Shown here in pieces: positions 54,790-64,000 of a stretch of 64,000 nucleotides of DNA. The stretch spans positions 18,280,204-18,344,203 of the forward strand of contig OZ029921.1 of NCBI GenBank assembly GCA_964023275.1, given 5' to 3'. The notes under the pieces were generated by a model. The model worked only from the letters and a program-made list of their open reading frames with translations, was not told the DNA's origin and did not search any database. This stretch comes from Norana najaformis (lineage: Eukaryota; Annelida; Clitellata; Crassiclitellata; Hormogastridae). Made by a program: the position numbers and the translations under genes. Position 1 is the first letter of the stretch, and each line of letters opens with the position of its first letter.

Positions 54790-55600
54790 TTCTGTTGTGG
54801 CTGTTGATATTGCAAAAAATAATGGAATAATTACACTTAGTTTTCCCGAGCACTGGAGTCACAAATTGCAACCATTTGTGGGCCTGCGAAGTGATACTAT
54901 AATGCATCTTGTAATCACTGGATGGTCAGTAACCCAAGATCCATGACAATATATGACATTGTTCCTAATGTCTCTGCATTCACAAAGTCAAATACTGAGG
55001 CCGGATTTAAGTGGCTGGGATAGAACCCTTCTATTCGGATATTTTTTCAGATGGTGAATATTTAGCAACATCAGCAACAGATCACCTGGAACCTGCACAT
55101 ATGCAGTTATGAATCAAATACTGGTTATTGTACCAAAAAACCCAAACAAGAAAGCATTAAAGAAGTAGAACAAGTAGAATCTGTCACCGAGAGACATGAA
55201 ACTGTTGTAACGCCAGAGCAGTTTAAACTATTCCCATAGGTTCCAGGTAGAAAACAACACTTCAAAAAATAGGCAACAGAAGTCAAGAATATTGACAGAT
55301 ACTGAAGTGAGAAACGAAATCGATTGGGTAAAGGAAATGGTAGAAATCAGAAAAAGGCAGTCGCCACTTGGAGAGGCAAAAAGGCGCAAAAGACCGAACT
55401 TTGATGAATCAGACGTTGAAGGTAAAGAGTATCCTCTTAGATTATCCAAAGGAAGGAAAACAATAATATTTTCTTGACAGCTCACGAACAGGACAACGAA
55501 TCTGTTGAAACATTAACTGTCTTCCTCCATAGGAAAGCGATGACAGTGATGACGAATTTGAAGAAATGCATTGCGTTCGTGGCAGCATACATTTTTAGAT
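54790..55600 (+). pseudogene. Pogo-like DDE transposase C-terminal remnant
   Basis: The plus strand reads VAVDIAKNNGIITLSFPEHW then SHKLQPF, which is the end of the DDE_1 nuclease core (NGI-x-L-x-FP-x-H-x-SH-x-LQP). It continues with MTIYDIVPNVSAFTKSNTEA then GFKWLG, changes frame to GIEPFYSDIFSDGEYLATSA then TD, and then VTPEQFKLFP and RILTDTEVRNEI. This order matches pogo-like transposases related to jerky/Tigger proteins. The acidic SDDEFEE near 55,545-55,565 fits their tail. Frameshifts and stops show it is dead. The N-terminal DNA-binding part and first catalytic Asp are missing. Confidence 0.8.
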
Positions 55601-55699
55601 GCTCCATACAGCAAGTTCAGAGTCAATGGCATTTCCTTAAGTCTACTTTCTTCAGATTTAAATGTACATGTTTAACAGAAACTGCCTCACATATATAAA

Positions 55700-56640
55700 A
55701 TATATAGCTGAGCACTTTGAGATGAGAGAGTTCTTCATAGACTTCTCTTTTGCAGCATAAGTGACAAGATGGAGAGTCTGGGTGGGGGGATCGACTGGAT
55801 GGGGACGATATCGTTGCTGAAGCGCTGCCAATAATAGATAATAATGATGGATGACGGAAGATGAAGATGCCAGTGATGAACTGATGCGGCTGCTGAAGAG
55901 ACAGGGAGGGCAGAAGGAAGGGAAGTCGGTCCATTCAGCTCTTAAGAACTAGACGAAGACCATTGTAATTGTAATTGAATGTCTCGTATTATTTGGAATC
56001 ATGGCTTGTTCAGTACTAAAAGAAAATGCCCAGGCCATTCCTTGCGTGACCTATGAGAACGCAGCAATATGTTTATGAATAGCCACTTTTACAGATAATG
56101 TCTGGAGAAAACAACCACTATGGGTGGCATGGTGCAAAACGCAATTGCGCTTTGACTTTCACCACTGCGTCTAAGATCTCTTTACGACAGGTGAAATTAA
56201 CAATTAGGCGTGTAACCAATAAGGAGATGCTTTGTCCATTGGCTGAATGGATTGCTGTGACCTTGTATACTCTGCAGTCGATGTATCCTTTAGGCTCATC
56301 CTATGAGGACTACAGACGAAACAAAATAATACGAGCAAAATTACCTTATCTTACATGACCTTGCTTTACCTTAACTTTCCTTCCCTTGTTAATGGAGTCA
56401 TAAATGCTTCTTTTAATCAAGCACAATCACTGTGGCTTGCAGTCGTGCAGAGCACATTACTTCTTTTATGGTGATTATACAGTGTCTGGCCTTTGTATCA
56501 AGCTGACGGTGTTCTCACCCGGCAACTTGTGCTCATACATAAGAATGTAGGCAATGAAAATTTACAAACTGTACGCACTGGTTTTCGCCATCGATTACGA
56601 GAACTGCCGGAAAACTTGACGCCTTTATGTATACCACTGC
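55700..56640. other. No gene recognised
   Basis: Frames of 74-103 codons lack domains. Confidence 0.5.
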
Positions 56641-56649
56641 TCAAAACTG

Positions 56650-56672
56650 AGGGCGCTATATAAATAATACAC
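56650..56672 (+). mobile_element. LINE tail word
   Basis: GGGCGCTATATAAATAATAC resembles the GGCGCTATAAAAATTGTC end of the (TTA)n family. Short. Confidence 0.35.
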
Positions 56673-56693
56673 TTTTAAAATGTAAATGTACAC

Positions 56694-56800
56694 GGTTTCA
56701 TATAGCGATCGTATGGCCTCGACCCTGTTCATGTTCAATGAATTTATCGGGTGAGATCCTTTGCCCCCGTTACCCTTTTGAATGGGCGCCACACCATTTA
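56694..56800 (-). repeat. Dispersed repeat 'CGATAAATTCATTG', copy 3
   Basis: The reverse complement of 31,625-31,728, including TGAATTTATCGGGTGAGATCC and GAATGGGCGCCA. Similarity continues to about 56,860, where GGGATTCAAATCTC and GGGTTGCGAACCGGGG suggest a tRNA-like head. Confidence 0.8.
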
Positions 56801-56879
56801 AGGTCCGCGTGCACGGACCATACTAGCCCGGGATTCAAATCTCTGAAATAAAGCCACGATCGGGTTGCGAACCGGGGAT

Positions 56880-57875
56880 CCATAGAGACAGCATAAATAA
56901 AAAATACCCGATAACCCGTTCCCGGCGACTAGAACAACCTGCAAATTTAAGAGTGAATCGGAGTGAGAGATATACGTGCAAGGTTGATCGGCTTGTCAGG
57001 CGAAGGCTGAATCAGTGTACGAAAGCCATGGCGCTTAGAAGAGCGCGAACGCAATCTGCTTCGGCTGAGAAGACGTGATATTAGACTCAACAGATATTAA
57101 TCGCCTGTAAACTTTACACCTGTTACGTAGGCAGAATTCGAAAGCTTCTAAGAGGCTCTCGAGAGGCGCTATATAATTACTCTATTACAAATTACGATTT
57201 CTAGCATGCATGCACACGTCCAATTCCGTACGTTGTGCGACAAGCATACACCGACCACACTCTTAAAACTCGTGTCCGATAACAGCAGAAACTATTGTTT
57301 TACCATCATTCACATAGGCCTATAATTGAATACCACGGCCACTGAATCCTATAGGCCCTATGAATATGCGGATAGTGATGTGAAATCGTACAAATCATAT
57401 CTGAATATGCAGTTGACACTAATGAACGTGCGCCTTTAGCGAACAGTTCGTGTCTGTGTAATATATGGTCACACTCTTCTATTCAATACGTGAACGACCG
57501 AAGCGCTAGAACGAGGATTTCAATGCGGATGTAAAAGCCAAGTGATCGATGGGTAAATCTTCCTTTTATGTGCGAACTGCTATTCGGGAAACGATGTATT
57601 AGACGGTTGCCTTCCGAGAACTTCGACCGACCGCCTGACCATTCCAGGAGGCGGAGAGATCGACCGGAAGGAAGACAAGTTGACGACTTCACTGCAGGAC
57701 GGCTATAAATAGCGCCCGGTGAGTCATCGACGCATGATATAATGACGTAAGAGGCTAGTTTGATGACGTCTCGCCAATATGCAGACGACGTAATGGAGTC
57801 GTAACTCAGTGGATACAAAGCGTCTCAAAATGTCAGTTTAGCCTACACAAATATCAATCGGCCTATATGTAACTG
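56880..57875. other. No gene recognised
   Basis: Includes AAGAGGCTCTCGAGAGGCGCTATATAA-type tail sequence near 57,150-57,177. A 111-codon minus-strand frame at 57,483-57,818 has no domain. Confidence 0.45.
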
Positions 57876-57879
57876 TAAA

Positions 57880-57960
57880 TCTCCATAAAATCTCAGCGCC
57901 ACCCAAAGCTGTCAGGGAGACTAGCTTATTTACCGGCGCTATATCAACTTATGTCAGGTT
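57880..57960 (-). mobile_element. Diverged LINE hairpin tail
   Basis: AAATCTCAGCGCCACCC and ACCGGCGCTATATCAAC flank a ~45-base loop, as at 30,885-31,140. Confidence 0.6.
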
Positions 57961-59290
57961 GCTGCTCAAGACTGGTCAAGTTGGTATCCAGCGGATAACA
58001 GTAACGTTGTGCATTTTGAAGCTTTCAACATTTGCTTCAATTGTTAGAATGACAACTTGCATCTGTGGTACACTGAGCATATTACTTCCGAGAATTTCTC
58101 TTACACAAAAGTCTTTAACCCACACGTAGTTACCCCAAGAAGTTTCTTGATGCCAATTTCTATGACATCGAAACGCGTGACGTTTCTACCTTAAACTAAA
58201 ACATTGTCGAGTTCTGCCGATGGCCGTTCTTTGGCCTATCTAGTTATTTCAGTAGATTAATTCTTCATGCACGAAATTCGCTCGTTAATTCTTGTATGTT
58301 CGGACTTCTGCTACCAATGAGTCTGCGTTTCAGAGTTTTTTTTTTATCGATTCCGCAGTAGATGTGTGTTTCTGACAGTGTTCGGTAGAAAAGTAATCGC
58401 CAAGCTTGACCATTCGACCTGTTTGTGAAGCACGCACGCCTCCTAATTCTCAGAGCCCAAGTTATAAATCGGTAGCTTTAAGTGAGCTTACTTGCCGAGT
58501 GACTCATTTACGGTGGAGTATAAGCTGTGAGGAACTGACCGATCGAACTAGTCGATAATTATCGTTGAGATAGGATGATAGAAAGTTCGTCATTTGGCCA
58601 ATGCGGGCTGAAGGAACATGAATCGTCGGATTCGAACGCATCATTTGTTCAAGAAACTATCAAATAACTCGTCGCTGAGTTAAGTTTACAAACAAACGAA
58701 CTTTTCATCGTGTTTTCTTCGAAAGAAACGGGAGAACTGTACGATGACACGAGGGTAATTCAATGTCGGCTGTAGGGAACGCCGTTTTACCATCGTATCT
58801 TCGAAGGACTGTGAGGTAAAACGCATGCCCACGCGAAAGGTGAAAATCTGACGACCCTACATCTGCAGAACTCGTGGAAAGACTGGATCTGGAATAATGT
58901 CATCTTGGGGAGGGAAGATAAATATTTTATCTCGAAGATTTAGTTCATTTGCTGGCATTAAATAGGATTGTAGACATTCTTTTATTTGCTTATTTGTAAA
59001 TGGACCGTTTGAACATTTATTGTAAAATTTCATATTAAAATCATTTAAATGGAACTTTTATCATAACGAGCCAAAACGTCATCAATAAGATGCTGGTAGG
59101 ATTAAGTGCTTGAGTGTATTATAGGTGCATTTCAGCACATGATCAATGTCTGTGACACGTGGTGGTCTCAAGTGCTTATGTGATTTATAGAGCGCAGATA
59201 AGCCTCTCACATAGAGTTAGTCAGTAAGCTCGAGAAAGTACCATCACTACATGTATCAAGGAACAAGGACTGAGAAGCAAAGGCAGGCTG
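57961..59290. other. No gene recognised
   Basis: Nothing supported. Confidence 0.5.
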
Positions 59291-59296
59291 GGAATT

Positions 59297-59724
59297 GAGA
59301 GAGTGAGAGTGTGAGAGAGAGAGAAAGAAAGAAAGAGACAGAGACAGACAGACAGACAGAGAGAAAAATAAAGAAACAGGAGAGAGAGAAGAGAGAGAGA
59401 ATAGAGAAAGAGAAGAGAGAGAGAGAAAGAGACAGAGACAGAAACAGACAGAGACAGACAGACAGAGAGAAAAAGAAAGAAACAGGAGAGAGAGAAGAGA
59501 GAAAGAATAGAGAAAGAGAAGAGAGAGAGAGAGAAAGAGACAGAGACAGAAACAGACAGAGACAGACAGACAGAGAGAAAAAGAAAGAAACAGGAGAGAG
59601 AAGAGAGAGAATAGAGAGAGAGAATAGAGAGAGAGAGAGAGAAAGAGACAGAGACAGAAACAGACAGAGACAGACAGACAGAGAGAAAAAGAAAGAAACA
59701 GGAGAGAGAGAGAAGAGAGAGAGA

Positions 59725-59774
<50 letters not shown>

Positions 59775-59785
59775 GGTGAGAGAAT
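59297..59785. repeat. GA-rich 108-bp minisatellite
   Basis: GACAGAGACAGAAACAGACAG recurs at 59,431, 59,539 and 59,647 (period 108), with a shorter first unit at 59,337. Long Ser/Leu-rich frames on the minus strand and Arg/Glu-rich ones on the plus strand follow from the repeat. Confidence 0.95.
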
Positions 59786-59789
59786 GACA

Positions 59790-61275
59790 GACGCCGATGC
59801 AAAGGCAGTGAACTTTGCGTCTCGGCCTCACGCAGTCGCTAGAGGGAATTGCTAGTTTATTTTTAAGAGGCAATTAATTAACCATTAAGTAAGTACGGCT
59901 AATTGCACAAAAAGCTAATAATGTCAATCAATTATAATAGACCTAGGACCCTTTGCTGCCGACTGCATGCACAGTTGCCTTAAGTAATTAAGGAGAGTTG
60001 ATCATTCATTTTGGGAACGTATATCGATTACTGTTGTGGCAGGTTTATTGCAACTCACTCCACCAACAAAGCCCGGGGTTGGTTCGCTGTACTCGTATGC
60101 ATAATATACTTATACCTATAAAAAATCTTTTATGTAGCTATTTCTTTGTGGACCTTTATTCTTATTTTTTCCCCTTAGCCTGTGCCGATTAACTGCCAAA
60201 GGCAACCGAGTAATTGTATAATAATTCATTATTATTACTACCTGTAGCGATTGTCCTTATATTCGCATTTATCTACATTAGATGTGTTAGGTTGTTTGTT
60301 AGTAAAACTTATAAAATGCTAGGTTGGGGTATATATATATATGTATAATTGTATATAATATCCAGCATCTATGTATATACCAGCATCATAAGGCATAAAA
60401 TTATTAGTATTGGGCTTTGAGGAAACTGTCTTCTGTGCCCGGAAACAGCATGGGCAGAGAGCTGGCTAAAGAAATTTAAATTAACGGTTGGCTTATGTTC
60501 ATTTGCTCTGAAGCAGACGATTTTGTGCGGCGCAAATGCAGCTGCTGTACTTCAGATGCATGGAATTCGTCGAAGACATAAAATGTCTCGCAAAGGTTAA
60601 TCCATGCATGAATTCCAGATCGATTCGAGAAAGAACCGAGAAAACGGTTTTTCATTTGAACAGAAAGACAATCTGTAGAGTTATCAAAAGGTTGCTCACG
60701 GCAACTGGTTCGTGTAATCGTGCAATGGGAGTTTAACTAAGAAACGCAAGAAACTACGAAGTAATAGTCGAAACCGAATTTTAACTTTCGAGAGGGACCT
60801 TCTGAGATTCAGAGACAATCCGTGTCTTGAGTTGTGGTTGATCGACGTTTGGTCAACTAGGCATGTGAAGGACATTGATCGTCGTCAGAGTCTGGGTATT
60901 CATGGGAATGAGAAACCGAGAAGAACTCTCTCACTCGGTGAGACGAAGGGCTAGAGAATCCTTTCGTTCATCGGAGTCAACTTCAACCGGTTGTTCCATA
61001 GAGGTCAAGAGAATGAAATTCCTTGCCTTAGAACGCCAACAGCTAAAGACTGTCCGATCCGAACGACATCGAGCTGTCATACCAGAGGTCTGTGGCCCAA
61101 GTGATTCGTGGATACCAACAGGGGATGTAGTTAGTATAAACACAAAATTCAGTCAGTAATCTTATACTGGCTTAGGTGATGCTGGGTAGAACATAGGCCT
61201 AAGTTAGCAAGATATGTAGATGAACTGTCTTTGTTTTTAACTGTAATAATAGAATGTTTATGCAATAAGTCCTGT
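59790..61275. other. No gene recognised
   Basis: A 66-codon frame at 60,536 has a faint helix-turn-helix look, but no transposase follows. Nothing is called. Confidence 0.45.
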
Positions 61276-61280
61276 AATTT

Positions 61281-61560
61281 ATGATGATGACGATCACGAT
61301 AATGACGTTAATGATGATGATGAACATCAGGGGCAATGATGACGATGATGATAATGGTAATGTGGCAGGTTATTATTACATATATTACATATATACAACC
61401 GTGCTTCTATATTATTACCGTCTATCCAACGCATTGCAATTATATTTGTGCGCCAGCCTAACACACTTCCAGCTGCCACATTACCATTATCATCATCGTC
61501 ATCATTGCCCCTGATGTTCATCATCATCATTAACGTCATTATCGTCATCGTCATCATCAT
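61281..61560. repeat. 88-bp near-perfect inverted repeat (foldback)
   Basis: The arms 61,281-61,368 and 61,473-61,560 are reverse complements with one visible mismatch (CGATCACG against CGATGACG), enclosing a 104-bp AT-rich spacer. The arms are GATGAT-rich but contain the non-repetitive words GACGTTAATG and AACATCAGGGGCAATG, so this is not simple-sequence coincidence. Confidence 0.95.
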
Positions 61561-62670
61561 TCATCAACTGCAATACTACAATATTGCTGCCTACTTCATG
61601 TCAAAGGCGTCTATCCTTAGTTCTTTTTTACCAGCAACATAACAAAATATGTTTTAGATCTTGGAACTAAAAGATTCATTCCTGCAGTTCTCACCAGAGA
61701 GCTCGATTGAAAGCGAGGACAACCGTGCTTCATTGCGAATCGTCATAGCGCTGACGGTTGTGAATGAAGCAGCCGAGAGAGGAGTAAAGCTGATCCAGAA
61801 TTACAACTTCAATTCTTACAAATTATGAGCAGCAAAGACAATATTTTCTGGAAGTCGTTCAGGAGCATCGCCGCAAATTCCTGACTACAATAAGAAGACT
61901 GTGCTAGCCAGACTTGAATCAAACACTGAATATTGAATAACAATCTGAACTGGCGCAGCACTGAAGACATGCACGCTCTAGACAAATCCTTTATTGAACT
62001 CGCAATTTGTTGACTTACGAGTAATTACTTTCTTTACAGGAAGCGAATGTTTACAGTTTAAGTCATACTAAAATATAATACTTTGTTGTGTTTGTTTATG
62101 GATTCGAGCTTGTTTCCTCTAAAGCCGTAAATATGGTAGGCCTAATACCAAAAATCTTTGATCAACTTGCGCAACCCCTAAATATCGTTCAATTTGTCTG
62201 AAATTTTTCACCATTTAATAGATAGACTGCAATGATATTGAACTTTAAAAGATGTTTTGGACCACCATAATGTCCACTTTATGACATTCATTGCTATATA
62301 AAATCAAATGCTACTGTACGCTTTGGCGTTGATTTGTTATAAAGGATAGCAAAAGATTTAATTTTAATCGTAATCTATAAAAGATTCAGTCGTGTGGAAA
62401 ATCAACAGTTTAATAATAATTTTAAACGCGATTAATCTTCACTGCATAAGTGGAGTATCACCGCGTGATAGATTATCTAAATCAGGCACCAGGGCAGTCG
62501 GTGTCATAAGATACAGTGGCCCTGGTTATCCAGTGGCCCATGAAGTGATTCTCCGCGGAGCCATTTCTGATTCAACGATGTCCGTAGTAAGCGAATTGTT
62601 AGACAATGCGACAGACAACGTGGGAGTTGTGACCATTTCAGGTTATTTGTTATTCTAATCAAACTCTGGC
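61561..62670. other. No gene recognised
   Basis: An 88-codon frame at 62,392-62,658 starts with GTG, not ATG. It could be an exon (an AG precedes GTATCACCGCG) but lacks domains. ATTTTAATCGTAATCTATAA near 62,360 is a possible LINE-tail scrap. Confidence 0.45.
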
Positions 62671-62677
62671 AATAGAT

Positions 62678-63285
62678 CACTTCCTCTCCTCTCCTCTCCT
62701 CTCCTCTCCTCTCCTCTCCTCTCCTCTCCTCTCCTCTCCTCTCCTCTCCTCTCCTCTCCTCTCCTCTCCTCTCCTCTCCTCTCCTCTCCTCTCCTCTCCT
62801 CTCCTCTCCTCTCCTCCTCTACCTCCTCTCCTCTCCTCTCCTCTCCTCTCCTCTCCTCTCCTCTCCTCTCCTCTCCTCTCCTCTCCTCTCCTCTCCTCTC
62901 CTCTCCTCTCCTCTCCTCTCCTCTCCTCTCCTCTCCTCTCCTCTCCTCTCCTCTCCTCTCCTCTCCTCTCCTCTCCTCTCCTCTCCTCTCCTCTCCTCTC
63001 CTCTCCTCTCCTCTCCTCTCCTCTCCTCTCCTCTCCTCTCCTCTCCTCTCCTCTCCTCTCCTCTCCTCTCCTCTCCTCTCCTCTCCTCTCCTCTCCTCTC
63101 CTCTCCTCTCCTCTCCTCTCCTCTCCTCTCCTCTCCTCTCCTCTCCTCTCCTCTCCTCTCCTCTCCTCTCCTCTCCTCTCCTCTCCTCTCCTCTCCTCTC
63201 CTCTCCTCTCCTCTCCTCTCCTCTCCTCTCCTCTCCTCTCTTCTCCTCTCCTCTCCTCTCCTCTTCTCTTCTCTCAGGCATCTAT
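62678..63285. repeat. (CTCCT)n pentanucleotide satellite, ~600 bp
   Basis: About 120 CCTCT units with one clear interruption near 62,812-62,825 (CTCCTCCTCTACC) and a few TTCT variants at the right end. The 208-codon minus-strand GEERR-repeat frame is an artefact. Confidence 0.98.
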
Positions 63286-63449
63286 GCCTGCATAGATCGA
63301 TGATTAAGACATTTACGTCTGCATTGATTGTCTGTTTGTTTGTCTCTCTGTCTCCCTGTCTGTTTTTTCCTTAAATGCCATAGGGTTCGCTTCCACAAAT
63401 TCGACCACAGCAATAAATTCAGCCGGCCATCAGACGGCAGCTGTTCTTT

Positions 63450-63466
63450 GCTGCTGCTGGTGCTGG

Positions 63467-63497
<31 letters not shown>

Positions 63498-63500
63498 ATT
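63450..63500. repeat. (CTG)n trinucleotide tract
   Basis: CTGCTGCTGGTGCTGGTGCT and further CTG units, giving poly-Leu or poly-Ser frames. Confidence 0.9.
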
Positions 63501-64000
63501 GCCGTTCTGTTGTTCTGTTGCCACTGCATCAATCGGCGCTCAAGGCATTCAGTCCATCGTCAGGCCTTTACTTATTCTATACAAGACATCGTTTGCAAAC
63601 ACAATGCACTGGCATGTGAAGGAACGCCACACCATGCATGCATAAGTATACATAATTCATATATATAGGACTCTGCAAATCAATATTCTTTATATAAATA
63701 TATTAAATATGCGTTTCAACGCCTTAATCCACTAATTCCAATCAGTAAGAGCTATACGGACCTAACTAGTAGGTCTATTCGATGCGAGCTGTATACCCTT
63801 AAATAAATGATCTGTGCAACACTTCGTTCGCTTAACTCCGAAGGTTATTCTGCTTTTTCAACTTGAGGTATTTTTGCAGAAATTTAGTCCAGCTGAACTT
63901 ACAGCTAGGCCCACTACACGGTAGAACCTGATCCACTCCGCGATTATTGTCATGCCAACCGGGAAGCTTTTTAGATTCAACCGATGGAAGCCTTATAGGC
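63501..64000. other. No gene recognised
   Basis: AT-rich end of window, nothing supported. Confidence 0.5.

Noticed and set aside
59221-59873. Ser/Leu-rich frames of 193-205 codons and an Arg/Glu-rich 158-codon frame
   Set aside because: They are produced by the GA-rich 108-bp minisatellite on both strands.
60536-61159. Possible mariner-type helix-turn-helix and following frames
   Set aside because: The resemblance is faint and no catalytic DDD/DDE block follows.
62655-63281. 208-codon minus-strand GEERR-repeat frame
   Set aside because: It is a direct translation of the (CTCCT)n satellite; stop-free by period, not by selection.
1-64000. CRISPR arrays, prokaryotic operons, phage or rRNA genes
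   Set aside because: No spaced direct-repeat array, ribosomal sequence or clustered long ORFs; the DNA is eukaryotic in character.

Overview
The window is animal nuclear DNA: AT-rich, intron-bearing, sparse in coding sequence, and full of microsatellites and decayed retrotransposons. The repeat types (CR1/L2-like, RTE-like and Penelope-like retroelements, hAT and pogo-like DNA transposons, tRNA-like repeat heads) suggest a marine invertebrate, but nothing here fixes the phylum. There is no sign of prokaryotic organisation.

Layout. 1-13,350 is mostly non-coding. It holds non-LTR retrotransposon fragments, short tandem repeats and, at 10,996-11,246, the last exon of a small cysteine-rich secreted peptide precursor. 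13,356-30,152 is dominated by a tandem segmental duplication: copy A (13,356-21,185) and copy B (23,003-30,152) are separated by about 1.8 kb carrying a broken Penelope-like element. Each copy holds a minus-strand 88-codon frame that ends in a CaaX box (CVIL) and a plus-strand Ala/Gly-rich frame of about 200 codons opening behind an intron acceptor. The leftmost 1.75 kb of the copies is almost identical, whereas the rest is clearly diverged, so the left part was homogenised or copied recently.

30,153-36,900 holds retrotransposon debris, including an RTE-like element on the minus strand. 36,901-39,361 is the most unusual unit: a TATA-containing, roughly 563-codon zinc-binding ORF, broken by one stop and one frameshift, and bounded by perfect 45-bp direct repeats without visible terminal inverted repeats. 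40,421-40,772 is a hAT-like miniature element.

47,450-50,100 holds the best ordinary gene: a CpG-rich probable promoter and first exon, then a GC-rich single-exon CDS (48,730-50,007) for a one-pass membrane protein with KCNE/MinK-like architecture. 50,100-64,000 is gene-poor, with a pogo-like transposase remnant, a near-perfect 88-bp inverted repeat, and large satellite blocks (GAA, a 108-bp GA-rich unit, and about 600 bp of CTCCT).

A recurring theme is a family of LINE 3' ends carrying an AGCGCC...GGCGCT hairpin, followed by short simple-sequence tails, (ATTACG)n in one family and (TTA)n in another. These account for many otherwise anonymous repeats and at least one microsatellite in the window.
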